In this document: piece after piece, positions 54,494 through 62,962 of the stretch
Layout of the letters: each line of letters starts with the position of its first letter
Numbering within the stretch: the first letter of the stretch is position 1
Assembly: GCA_903859705.1 (NCBI GenBank)
Contig: CAIONQ010000090.1
Location: forward strand, 1-64,000
Direction: 5' to 3'
Length of the DNA: 64,000 nucleotides
DNA from: an uncultured Chthonomonas sp.
Lineage (GTDB): Bacteria; Armatimonadota; Chthonomonadetes; Chthonomonadales; Chthonomonadaceae
Position numbers and translations under genes: made by a program
Notes under the pieces: model-generated
The model's database searches: none
What the model saw: the letters and a program-made list of their open reading frames with translations, nothing else
What the model was told of the DNA's origin: nothing

Positions 54494-54875
54494 ATGATAA
54501 TCGACGCTCTGGATAATCCTGTTCCTACGGTTGCCGATATCGACCAAACCTGAGAGTTGTATCAGCGGGTTCTGGGGTTTGAGACAGTTACTTCTGCAGA
54601 TGGCCGCCAGGCGCTACGCTTCGGCATCCAGAAGATCAACCTGCATGAAGCGGGCAAGGACGTATTACCACGAGCACAGGCCCACCCCCGGCTCGGCAGA
54701 TCTGTGCTTTATCACAAGTACCCCTATTACGATAGTACATGCCGAGTTGCATGCAAATGAGATTGACATACAGGAAGGTCCCATCCACAGAACAGGCGCA
54801 ACAGGCACTCTTATCTCCATATACCTGAGAGAACCGGTTCAAAACCTGAGCGAGATTTCGCCCTACCTGCCTTAA
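54494..54875 (+). pseudogene. VOC-family (glyoxalase-like) pseudogene
   Basis: From ATG 54494 the frame reads MIIDALDNPVPTVADIDQT, stops at TGA 54551, then continues in frame as ELYQRVLGFETVTSADG and LRFGIQKINLHEAGKD. Around 54680 homology jumps to another frame (PTPGSADLCFITSTP, then EGPIHRTGATGTLISIYLREP) and ends at TAA 54875. Reassembled, it is a standard single-domain VOC protein of about 125 residues. The first metal-binding His (usually DHLVLTV) is Pro here. One nonsense mutation, one frameshift and a lost ligand show clear decay. Confidence 0.8.
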
Positions 54876-56047
54876 TGCCCGGCACCGGCACCAGGTACGC
54901 TGGTCGCTCGCGGTTTCCATGGGTCAGAAAACCGTGGATCGTTGATCACGCTCCTATCCGTGAGGGAACAGAGGAAGGCGACCAGCGCCTTCTTATCACG
55001 TGGCGTTAAAGGAAAACCCACAATCCTTGGGTCTTTATTGGGGTTCAAGCTGCCATCGCCTTTGTTGGGTCCTTCGGTTATCTTCCTTCCGGCAGCGGCG
55101 TAATGCTCTATGACACCTTCCAACGTAGCGATGCTTCCATCGTGCATGTAGGGCGGGTGCAACTCTACGTTTCTGAGCGAAGGTGCTTTAAACTTGCCAA
55201 CATCCTGCGCCTTCTTTGTAAACTCGTAAATGCCAGCATTGGTGGCCGGGTAAGAGATGGGGCCAGCCACATTGTACAAGCCTGTATTGGAGTACTGCAG
55301 CCAGCGCCTTTTGCCGCGTGCGGCATCTTCGGAGTCTGCAAAATTGAAGCCACCATGGCAGTGAAAGCAGTTGTACTGCCAGCTAAAAAATAGCTCTTCT
55401 CCGCGCTTCGCCAGCTCCGATATAGCATTGCTATCGTGTTGGTAATGGTACTTATCGTAGGGAGATCGCGCGGAGATAATAGTGCGTTCAAAACAGGCAA
55501 GTGCGCGCGTCACATTCTCAAGCCGGAACGGTTTGATATCGGAAGGAAATGCAGATTTGAACAGTCGTTGGTAGGTACTATCTGCTTTCAGAAGCGCCAG
55601 AAACCTATTGTCTGTATTAAGCCCGAGTTCGAGTGGGTGTTTGCCAAACATTGGCACCAAAGCCTGATCTTCTAACGTGCCTACACTGGGATTGCTCCAC
55701 GTTAACGCGGGGGCGTAAGCTATGTTCACCAGCGACATAGATTTACGTACGCCTGGCTCACCAGTAGAACCGGTACTCAAGGCCCTGTTATCGGCAAACG
55801 CATACTTTTGCTGATGGCATGATGCGCAGGCCTGTTTACCATTTCCTGAGATTCGGTTGTCGTAAAACAGATAACGGCCAAGTTCGGCTCGCGCTACCGA
55901 CATCGGGTTGTCTACGGGCACTGTAGGAACGGGAAAACCCTTTGGAAGATTCCATCTGTACCTCTGCGGGCCACCTCCCGGTTCGAGAGCCGATATCGCC
56001 GCCGGGGTAATTCCGAGCATCACAATGGCCAGCGCCAGCCGCTTCAT
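54872..56047 (-). CDS. Diheme cytochrome c peroxidase (MauG/CcpA family)
   Basis: A 391-residue secreted protein with signal peptide (LALAIVMLGITPAAISA). Heme sites are CASCH near residue 90 and CFHCH near 245. Other family segments are AELGRYLFYDNRISGNG, SLVNIAYAPALTWSNPSVGTLEDQA and KAPSLRNVELHPPYMHDGSIATLEGVIEHY. It would use the ccm maturation system encoded elsewhere in this window. Whether it reduces peroxide or oxidises a partner protein like MauG cannot be told. The ATG overlaps the upstream gene's stop (ATGA). Confidence 0.92.
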   Translation of the reverse strand: MKRLALAIVMLGITPAAISALEPGGGPQRYRWNLPKGFPVPTVPVDNPMSVARAELGRYLFYDNRISGNGKQACASCHQQKYAFADNRALSTGSTGEPGVRKSMSLVNIAYAPALTWSNPSVGTLEDQALVPMFGKHPLELGLNTDNRFLALLKADSTYQRLFKSAFPSDIKPFRLENVTRALACFERTIISARSPYDKYHYQHDSNAISELAKRGEELFFSWQYNCFHCHGGFNFADSEDAARGKRRWLQYSNTGLYNVAGPISYPATNAGIYEFTKKAQDVGKFKAPSLRNVELHPPYMHDGSIATLEGVIEHYAAAGRKITEGPNKGDGSLNPNKDPRIVGFPLTPRDKKALVAFLCSLTDRSVINDPRFSDPWKPRATSVPGAGAGH

Positions 56048-56559
56048 TTGCCCTTCTCCTCCAACCGAACTACACGGATTGAACTCACCATCCGTACCGA
56101 GCGCGCACCTTCTTTATCTGTTGGTATTGCAATCCGAAATGGCCCCTCATAGTTGAATAGTGGTTTACCGTCCATTTTGATGGCAAGCACAATCTTCAGG
56201 TTTCCAAAGTTTGAGTCTATTTCGCCAATGGTAAAGGGTACCGAGTATCCATCGCGAGCACTGACAAGCAGTATCTGATGGAGAGCCTGCCCCCTTATAT
56301 GGGGGCCCGAAGACAGAATACCAAACTTAAGCAGCACATCACGCAGCAATGGGCCAGTGTAAAGCACTTTTGTGCCATCATCCGCCGTTACAGATGCACC
56401 TACCTGTTTATATTTCGCAAGGTCAGCCACAGATAAGTGGATAACTTTGCTATCAACAGTCACAATCTCGAGGTATTTTTGTTCAGATGCGGGAGTAACC
56501 TGCGCAGTTGTGCTTGCGGTTATAAGCATCAAACAGACGAATGCAAACAGACTTCTCAC
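56044..56559 (-). CDS. Secreted protein resembling the molybdopterin-binding oxidoreductase fold
   Basis: A 171-residue protein with a signal peptide (LFAFVCLMLITASTTAQ). The pattern LSVADLAKYKQVGASV, YTGPLLRDVLLKFGI, DGYSVPFTIGEID, and PFRIAIPTDKEGARSVRMVSSIRVV follows small sulfite-oxidase-type (SUOX) domain proteins. It lacks the cysteine that ligates molybdenum, so it is probably a cofactor-less member. It is co-translated with the diheme peroxidase. Confidence 0.6.
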   Translation of the reverse strand: MRSLFAFVCLMLITASTTAQVTPASEQKYLEIVTVDSKVIHLSVADLAKYKQVGASVTADDGTKVLYTGPLLRDVLLKFGILSSGPHIRGQALHQILLVSARDGYSVPFTIGEIDSNFGNLKIVLAIKMDGKPLFNYEGPFRIAIPTDKEGARSVRMVSSIRVVRLEEKGK

Positions 56560-56647
56560 TGAAAAACCTCCACCGATACCACACCAAAACCCACTCTGCG
56601 ATTAACTTAACGTTCACACGTTTGCCGCGAATGTACGTAACAGTGGC

Positions 56648-56965
56648 TTACTTACCAGCGTTCCGTTCAGCGATAAGTGCCGTATTGTAGGGAAACAGCT
56701 CGGCACGCATCACACCTTCATTCACTGCAGGGTCTGCAGTCATTATTGATAGCGCCGCTGCATCCGTGGGAGCATTGAAGATAACGATGCCAAAGGAGCT
56801 CTCATCGCAGTTCATGGTCCTCCCAGCCAGTATCACAACACCCTCTGCCATCAATCTCTTGAGATAGTCAAAATGCCGCCCCACAACATTGGCTTCGAAA
56901 TCGGTTGGGCCCGTAATCAGCATATCACCACGCGCCGGTTGAATGCGGTACAAAAACTGGCTCAT
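56648..56965 (-). CDS. YciI-family protein
   Basis: A 105-residue protein with the dimeric alpha/beta-barrel YciI pattern: FLYRIQPARGDMLITGPTDFEA, HFDYLKRLMAEGVVILAGRTM and ALSIMTADPAVNEGVMRAELFPY. The conserved His and Asp of the family appear as H33 (region RHFDYL) and MTADPAV. Probably a small cytosolic enzyme of unknown substrate. Standing alone between secreted-protein genes. Confidence 0.8.
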   Translation of the reverse strand: MSQFLYRIQPARGDMLITGPTDFEANVVGRHFDYLKRLMAEGVVILAGRTMNCDESSFGIVIFNAPTDAAALSIMTADPAVNEGVMRAELFPYNTALIAERNAGK

Positions 56966-56998
56966 GAATTCTCCCTGTCGGCACGCTTACGGCAGTGC

Positions 56999-57838
56999 CT
57001 ATACGTACTCATCGTTATCTGGCTCAAGCTTTCTGAACTGCAATGCCAGAGCCGATAGTTGTTTATCGTTGCCGCGCTCACATTTCCTTAGCAGAGCATG
57101 CAGCAATTTATTACTATCCACACCATAGTGTACATAGTTTGCAAGCACTTTCATGTCTTTTCTGGCATGGACCGCCTTGGGGATTGAGGCCGGGTACTTC
57201 ATAAAGAGCTTTCCAAGCACGTCTGTTTTCTGCTCGGATAGGTCTCCGTCGGTGGTAGCACGCAAGAATATCTGCATCATTTTTGCCGAATGCTGAATGC
57301 GGTACAGGTTGAACATCTGTTCACATGCATGCTCACATGTGTCCAGGTTGCCCGTATCGAGATCGACACACCTGGCTACAGCACAGGCATTTTCTTCAAA
57401 GTTGATCCTATACACCGCCAGAACAAAGCCCACCGACATTCTGCCTCGAGGCTTTAACTTCAGTGCAGCCTGCAGGGGCAAGAGTGTTGCACGTGCTTCC
57501 GCTCGGCTTACTTTTGCAAAAAGTGCCCTGGCACGGGCCTCCGGATGGCTCTGGCCCGGATCTGCATTAATCGTACCAAACCGTGCCATGCAGCATCGTA
57601 TGAGGGTGCGCTGCCCGGCAGTCAACTTGCCTCGCCCTCCCAGATCACCGGAAACCGCTTCAAGGTTTGTGGATACTGCATCTGTCATCCAGGCTTCCGG
57701 ATGCTTCATAACACTATCCAGCGCTCCGGCATGGCACACATTAAGTGCTCCGGTAAGAGTTGCGACGATGCACATGATATTAGCCAATACGCGGAACCGA
57801 AGCAAATGGAAGCTTCGTATGGTGTTCTGTTGATACAT
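56999..57838 (-). CDS. Secreted protein of unknown function
   Basis: A 279-residue protein starting at ATG 57838 (MYQQNTIRS) with GGGAG 5 bases upstream. A hydrophobic segment (LRFRVLANIMCIVATLTGALNVCHA) serves as signal peptide. The mature part is helical and cysteine-rich (RCCMARF, ENACAVARCVDLDTGNLDTCEHACEQ), suggesting disulfides. No recognised domain. Confidence 0.6.
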   Translation of the reverse strand: MYQQNTIRSFHLLRFRVLANIMCIVATLTGALNVCHAGALDSVMKHPEAWMTDAVSTNLEAVSGDLGGRGKLTAGQRTLIRCCMARFGTINADPGQSHPEARARALFAKVSRAEARATLLPLQAALKLKPRGRMSVGFVLAVYRINFEENACAVARCVDLDTGNLDTCEHACEQMFNLYRIQHSAKMMQIFLRATTDGDLSEQKTDVLGKLFMKYPASIPKAVHARKDMKVLANYVHYGVDSNKLLHALLRKCERGNDKQLSALALQFRKLEPDNDEYV

Positions 57839-58075
57839 GTACTCTCCCACCCTCATATCCCAATAGGAACCATGCCTGAGCCGAACATCTTATGTTACGG
57901 ATTGTGCCGTATACTGGCTTCAGCGTTCGGGCGTGAACCGCACCTACATTGTCTGACAACCAATATCGCTGCATGTACTTCGAAACTGCCCGCAGGATTC
58001 TGAGGTATACTGTATGGACGTCCCGATTCTGATCTATTTCTACAGCAAGCGAAATAGTTCACCCGAGGAAAGCTG

Positions 58076-58330
58076 ATGCTGCGCTATCTCAATATGTTCG
58101 TTACCATCGGCGCCGCGCTGATTTTGATCAGCCTTGCCGGTTTTGCTACCGGTGGCAAATTCCTTATGGAGCCGGGCCAGGCGCTGGACCCCATTGCAAG
58201 CGTTGTGTATCTCATCGCAGGCGTTATGATGGTGTTTAACGGCGTTCTTTCGGCGAATACCGCGCTCCCGCATGCTGCTCCTGCTCCGGCAGAACAGAAG
58301 CCGGCGGAGAGCAAAGAACCAGCAGCCTGA
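58076..58330 (+). CDS. Small two-helix membrane protein
   Basis: An 84-residue protein with two hydrophobic segments (LNMFVTIGAALILISLAGFATG and VVYLIAGVMMVFNGVLS) and a soluble Ala/Pro/Glu tail (APAPAEQKPAESKEPAA). GAGGA is just upstream of the ATG. No family recognised. Confidence 0.65.
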   Translation: MLRYLNMFVTIGAALILISLAGFATGGKFLMEPGQALDPIASVVYLIAGVMMVFNGVLSANTALPHAAPAPAEQKPAESKEPAA

Positions 58331-58427
58331 TTTCGATTTTCGTGAATGTTACTCTCAGGGCCCGCTGAGGTCCGCCCTAACAGGCGGCACAGTGCGATTG
58401 GCGCCGAGATTTCAGGAGTTGTATAGA

Positions 58428-58727
58428 ATGCGCAAGCCAGACGAGATTGTACGCGAAGTTGTATGTAACGAAACCGGCAAACCGATGGCAAAGATTCCGC
58501 TGTGGATGGCCGACGTTAAGGTTAAGTTCATCAGCGATGAAGCCAGGCAGAAGCACCCTGCTCTGCCAAGCCTTGCAGATATTGAGCCACTTCGCCGCGC
58601 CAGCGCTTCCTCAGAACCAGATGCGCTGAAAGTAATTGAGTCTAAGGGCATCGCAGCAATCGATGATCCGGATGCGGGCTTCGACGACGTAGAGGTTGAG
58701 GAAGCCGAAGACGAAGACGACGACTAA
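58428..58727 (+). CDS. Unknown 99-residue protein with acidic tail
   Basis: Starts at ATG 58428 with GGAG 10 bases upstream. The head, EIVREVVCNETGKPMAKIPLWMADVKVKFISDEARQKHP, looks like a small folded domain. It ends in a run of Asp and Glu (DDVEVEEAEDEDDD). No family recognised. A terminator follows. Confidence 0.6.
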   Translation: MRKPDEIVREVVCNETGKPMAKIPLWMADVKVKFISDEARQKHPALPSLADIEPLRRASASSEPDALKVIESKGIAAIDDPDAGFDDVEVEEAEDEDDD

Positions 58728-58776
58728 TCGGCGTTTAGCATCGAATGCGTATTCGGATGTAGTTTACGAGTCTATA

Positions 58777-58808
58777 GGCACCGGCCAGTTTGGCCGGTGT
58801 CTCTTTTT
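58777..58808 (+). terminator. Intrinsic terminator
   Basis: CACCGGCCA (58779-58787) and TGGCCGGTG (58791-58799) form a perfect 9-bp stem with a 3-base loop, followed by TCTCTTTTTG. Confidence 0.85.
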
Positions 58809-58975
58809 GTGCAATCCGTACTGTGGTGGAATTTTTGTTCTTGCGTTTAGATCCTGCAGCAAATCCGCAATTATCCGTTCGTAAGCAATACCAGCCAATT
58901 ACCAGGTATCTGGAGTAAATAAAATAGTGATTCATCCGGGCCCTTGTCACGTTTTATAATTGGAGGCTCAATCAA

Positions 58976-59518
58976 TTGGATGAAACCGCACTGATACACT
59001 TGGCTGCCCGTGGAGACATGCAGGCGTTTGAGGCAATCGTTCAATCCCATCAGCACCGGGTAGTGAGATATGCAGAGCGCATACTACACGATTCTGGCCT
59101 TGCCGAAGATGTGGCTCAGGAAACGTTCATAAGGCTGTGGCGAACGCTGAAAACATGTACTCCTGACCGAAACCTCACGGCTTACATTCTGAAAACAGCT
59201 CGCAATCTGTGTATGGACGTCCTTCGTGGTTCAAGCCAGCTTCAAACAGCCGCCACAGACCTGGTAGCTTCACCCAACGAGCAGGGACCTCAACAAGTTG
59301 CCGAGCGCTCTGCGCTTCAGCATGCTGTGAAAGCAGCCATTATCGCCCTACCAGAGCCTCAACAATTAGTCTTTGTCTTGAGTCACTACGAGGGCTTATC
59401 TTACCAACAAATTGCTGAGATATTGGGCTGCCCGGTTGGCACCGTTGCATCACGCAAACGCCTTGCCGTGGCAACACTCAGAAGGCGGCTACTGCCATGG
59501 ATTACGGAGACAAAATGA
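58976..59518 (+). CDS. ECF RNA polymerase sigma factor
   Basis: A 180-residue ECF factor: region 2 RILHDSGLAEDVAQETFIRLWRTL and ILKTARNLCMDVLR, region 4 LPEPQQLVFVLSHYEGLSYQQIAEILGCPVGTVASRKRLAVATL. It starts with TTG 58976, GGAGG 9 bases upstream. The stop overlaps the anti-sigma ATG. Third ECF factor in the window. Confidence 0.9.
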   Translation: MDETALIHLAARGDMQAFEAIVQSHQHRVVRYAERILHDSGLAEDVAQETFIRLWRTLKTCTPDRNLTAYILKTARNLCMDVLRGSSQLQTAATDLVASPNEQGPQQVAERSALQHAVKAAIIALPEPQQLVFVLSHYEGLSYQQIAEILGCPVGTVASRKRLAVATLRRRLLPWITETK

Positions 59519-59964
59519 ACTGTCAGTACGTTTGCAACCGCCTTTCGGCGTTTATAGATGGCGAGCTTAGCAGCGAAATCGCGCTACAGATTGATCAACA
59601 CCTGTGTGAATGCACCAGTTGCAGCAACTGGCACTCTGAACTTCTGGAAACGCTTGCGCTAACGAATTCGGGCAATGCAGCGCAAACAGACATATGGTCA
59701 AAAGTGTATTCCGGTATACAAAAAGAACCCGCCTACACAGATACTGGGCTCAAACAGGAGATCCTTGCATTGAGAAAGGACATCGAGCACCTGCGCTCAG
59801 AAATCCGATCACTGCAAGCGCACCTGACCCCAAAAAACCTATCGGCATCACAATCAGACGCGCTGCTCATGTTCCCAAACAGTTCACTGGGGCAAGAAGG
59901 CGGCTCCCAGTCTGCATGCAGCAGTGCAATCGCGGCACCAGAAAGGAATAGACAATGGAACTGA
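59515..59964 (+). CDS. Soluble zinc-finger anti-sigma factor
   Basis: A 149-residue protein with CNRLSAFIDGELSSEIALQIDQHLCECTSC near the N-terminus; HLCECTSC is the HxxxCxxC zinc motif. There is no membrane segment, so this is a cytosolic anti-sigma, unlike the one at 32750. A coiled-coil stretch (LKQEILALRKDIEHLRSEIRSLQAHL) follows. Coupled to the sigma gene by ATGA and to the downstream PilT-like gene by a 10-base overlap. Confidence 0.85.
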   Translation: MNCQYVCNRLSAFIDGELSSEIALQIDQHLCECTSCSNWHSELLETLALTNSGNAAQTDIWSKVYSGIQKEPAYTDTGLKQEILALRKDIEHLRSEIRSLQAHLTPKNLSASQSDALLMFPNSSLGQEGGSQSACSSAIAAPERNRQWN

Positions 59965-61001
59965 CCGACCTGTTAGCTCTGGCAATTGAAGAAGACGCAT
60001 CCGATTTGCACATCATTACCGGGCAGCCCCCTGCTCTGCGCGTTGGTGGCAAACTTACACGTCAGGATAGCCCAGTGCTATCGACGGAGGAGGTTATTGA
60101 GCTGCTGCGGCCACATGTTTCTCAAGATCAACTTGAGATGATTTCTGCACATGCAGGCGATGTGGAGCTGTTTATACGTTGTAATGGTAGGCTGTTTCGG
60201 GGGTGTACTTTCAGGGAGTTTGCAGGGGTGGGCGCAGCGTTCAGGCAGATACCACAACATATTCCAACTCTGAACGAACTGTACGCCACTTCGCCAGAAC
60301 AACAAGTAAAGGACACCCTGCAAGCAATAACACGCATGGATCAAGGGCTCGTGGTTGTAGCAGGGCCTTCTGGCAGTGGCAAGTGCACCACGGCTGCGGG
60401 GCTGGTAGATACGATTAACCGCGAATGCTGTAAACGCATAATGGTAATAGACAACGTGATGGATTATGAGTTTTGCAGCCATAACAGTATCGTAACTCAG
60501 CACATCATTGGCCGAGATGTTGCCTCGTTTAACCAGGCAGCATTTACGGCAATGAACGCAGATGCCAACGTAGTTTATGTAGGTGAGTTACTAAGCATGG
60601 AGATGATGCGCCTGGCTCTGGGCCTGGCAGAAACCGGCCATCTGGTATTTGCAGTATTGAATGCAAACGGCGCTTCCGAGGCAATCGAGCGTATGTCCGA
60701 AGTGTTCCCCGAACCGCGAGATACAATACGGCGCATACTGGCACGGAATTTAGTTGCCGTTCTAAGCCAGAGGCTGCTGAAAAGATCGGACAAACCCGGA
60801 CGTGTGGCTGTGCTTGAAGTCCTTCTGAAGTCTGCGAGAATTCAGCAACAGATTGCCGCAGGTGAGCCAGATTTTACCCCTGCAATTGAAGCGGAGAGCG
60901 GCACAGGCATGCAGAGCATGGAGCAGGCAGTAAATAAACTGGTTGGCGCGGGAATTATCAGCGCAGAAACCGCGGCAGCGGTGTTATCTCACCGAGGTTA
61001 A
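59955..61001 (+). CDS. PilT-like protein with degenerate ATPase motifs
   Basis: A 348-residue protein with the PilT fold over its length: LLALAIEEDASDLHIITGQPPALRVGG, then GLVVVAGPSGSGK and LALGLAETGHLVFAVLNANGASEAIERM. Key sites differ from active PilT. Walker A is GPSGSGKCT (Cys144 for Ser), the Asp box IEDPIEY is IDNVMDYEF (165-173), GEMRDLE is GELLSME (210-216), and the His box GTLHTN is AVLNAN. ATP hydrolysis is therefore doubtful. AAAGGA precedes ATG. Encoded with an ECF sigma/anti-sigma pair, not with pilus genes. Confidence 0.8.
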   Translation: MELTDLLALAIEEDASDLHIITGQPPALRVGGKLTRQDSPVLSTEEVIELLRPHVSQDQLEMISAHAGDVELFIRCNGRLFRGCTFREFAGVGAAFRQIPQHIPTLNELYATSPEQQVKDTLQAITRMDQGLVVVAGPSGSGKCTTAAGLVDTINRECCKRIMVIDNVMDYEFCSHNSIVTQHIIGRDVASFNQAAFTAMNADANVVYVGELLSMEMMRLALGLAETGHLVFAVLNANGASEAIERMSEVFPEPRDTIRRILARNLVAVLSQRLLKRSDKPGRVAVLEVLLKSARIQQQIAAGEPDFTPAIEAESGTGMQSMEQAVNKLVGAGIISAETAAAVLSHRG

Positions 61002-61087
61002 CACTTGTGATTCACCGCACCGGTTGTGTTTAACAACTGTTATTGGTTTGAACAACCCAGGTAGTTGCAGATCAATTCTGACCGATG

Positions 61088-62953
61088 CTAAAAGCTGCAA
61101 TGACCAATCGTTATAAGTGCCTCGGCAACCTCACCAAACGGGCGTCCATTGGCGGTGAGCGATGCGGCTATAGGCTGCCGTTTGCAGGCTGTAGCGGCAG
61201 GAACCACCTGTAAGCTAATTTCAACCTCTTCTCTGGCCCCGGCTACAACATCGGCTTCCGGGGCCAACCACCCTTCTGGCAAGGTAAGCGCTACCGAAAG
61301 CGTCGCCACGGTTGGGTACGGGTTGCGAAGATGAACCGTGATCTCAAAGGGCTGCGCTGCCTGTAAACGAGTGCGGTAGGGCCAGATCCACCCACCCCAG
61401 CTATCCATATTGAAATGCACATCCGTGTCTGCAAGCGGCATAGATCGTTTTGCAGTTTCTGCATAGTCGTTGGTCCACCGCTCTATATGCCGGAAGAATG
61501 CATCATCCGTAAAAAAGGCGGGCTGGTGGCCCTGGATAACGATGTCTGGCCGATACTCCAACATCCACTTTCCGCTCTCAACATACCCGTCCAGCAAGGC
61601 ACCATTGCGGAACACATGATTCTGTGCTCGGCGGTTATGCTCAAAATCCTCGGCACCCTTGTAAAAGAAGTACTGATCCCCTGTATGGGCAATGCGCTTG
61701 CCATCGGCTTCAAAACCAATCAGAGATGCGTACCGTGTATGCCCGTTCATGGGATGCAACTTGAACGTGTACTCCTCCCAGGTGAATGGCTGCTCCAGTG
61801 AGAGCTTGCGATCTATGCGGCTGGCAACGGGCCAACAGCATGGGAAGCAATGCGCTTCTGGATATTCCAATAGATCTGAGAAGTTCTCAGCAGCCCAGCA
61901 CTCGGTTCCATATATACGTTGAAGCACAGGGATGCCGCAAACATGGTCGTCGTGGAAGTGGCTCACCAGTACGGCCTCAATCCGGTCAATGCCAAGCTGT
62001 CGCTTTAGGCCATCCATTCCGTGGAGCAATGCCCTGCGTCGAGCCGGGCGAGGATACGATTGCCAATTTGCCGACGTGAAGGAATGGTATCCATAATCGA
62101 TGGCTATTGCTTTGCCGGATTCACTTATTACATACCAGGTGTTGGCTACCGATTGCGTATCTCGCCAGAGATGATCGGTAACGCGCTCGAGTGCCGGGGC
62201 ATGCAGGCTCTCCAGTGAGGCTGTTTTTCCATCGCGCACTTCCAGCAGGGAGCGCATAGAGTGTCGAAGCTCGGTAAGTGCCTCTTCAATCTCTGAAGAT
62301 ATCGGTGCCCCAAGGCTGGGCAGAAGCAAATCTGGCGAATATGCGGTTAGCTCCAGAGCAGACCAGTATACCTGGGCCGCACCTGGCATATCGTTGTAGT
62401 TGTACTGCAGAGGTGCGATACGTGGTACACGCCCGGGGCTGTGAATGGTTTCGCCACAGAATACGCCTCGACTTCCATCGGCAAGCTGCACGCCGAGCCC
62501 AATCTGGCTAACAGTAGCGCCAGGAAGTGGCAGCACATCAACCTTCAGCCCGCAAGCGGGTACGTCAAAGCTATCATAATCCCTCAACACACCGGCCACT
62601 GGGATGGGCCAAACTGGTGCAAACAGATCCCATAGATTGTCATAAATGATATAGGTTTCACGTTCGCGAAAGTGCTGAGATGGGTCTTCAAATATGGCCA
62701 GCTCGTACTCTGGAACGTATATAGGAATACCCGCAGCGGCAGCATCTGCCGCCCCGGCTGAGTGATCTCGGAAATAGTGTGTGCACAGCAGGGCCGTAAC
62801 GGGTTCTGGCAACTCGGAGCGATGCTGAAGCCAGCGGCCAGTACCGGCGTTTATAACAGCAACGCCCTGCGGGCCAGCTACCGCGTATACATTGCAGCTT
62901 TCGCCCCCGGCATAAAGCCACAGGCCAACTGCTATCTCATTCCAGAACTTCAT
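61088..62953 (-). CDS. Tandem metallo-beta-lactamase-fold protein with NEW3-like tail
   Basis: A 621-residue protein with two MBL folds. The first (to about residue 235) has THYFRDHSAGAA near 60, an altered HxHxDH. The second (about 270-520) has the intact SHFHDDHVCGIP near 340 and later HTGDQYFF. The C-terminal 100 residues (ITVHLRNPYPTVATLSVALTLPEGWLAP) look like an NPCBM-associated NEW3 beta domain. It is 9 bases from the sugar ABC permease genes upstream, suggesting a hydrolase for imported carbohydrate derivative. Confidence 0.75.
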   Translation of the reverse strand: MKFWNEIAVGLWLYAGGESCNVYAVAGPQGVAVINAGTGRWLQHRSELPEPVTALLCTHYFRDHSAGAADAAAAGIPIYVPEYELAIFEDPSQHFRERETYIIYDNLWDLFAPVWPIPVAGVLRDYDSFDVPACGLKVDVLPLPGATVSQIGLGVQLADGSRGVFCGETIHSPGRVPRIAPLQYNYNDMPGAAQVYWSALELTAYSPDLLLPSLGAPISSEIEEALTELRHSMRSLLEVRDGKTASLESLHAPALERVTDHLWRDTQSVANTWYVISESGKAIAIDYGYHSFTSANWQSYPRPARRRALLHGMDGLKRQLGIDRIEAVLVSHFHDDHVCGIPVLQRIYGTECWAAENFSDLLEYPEAHCFPCCWPVASRIDRKLSLEQPFTWEEYTFKLHPMNGHTRYASLIGFEADGKRIAHTGDQYFFYKGAEDFEHNRRAQNHVFRNGALLDGYVESGKWMLEYRPDIVIQGHQPAFFTDDAFFRHIERWTNDYAETAKRSMPLADTDVHFNMDSWGGWIWPYRTRLQAAQPFEITVHLRNPYPTVATLSVALTLPEGWLAPEADVVAGAREEVEISLQVVPAATACKRQPIAASLTANGRPFGEVAEALITIGHCSF

Positions 62954-62962
62954 AGTTCCACC

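Noticed and set aside
58955-58960. TATAAT just before the third ECF sigma gene
   Set aside because: It lies 2 bases before the Shine-Dalgarno and has no good -35; transcription from it would start within or past the ribosome-binding site.
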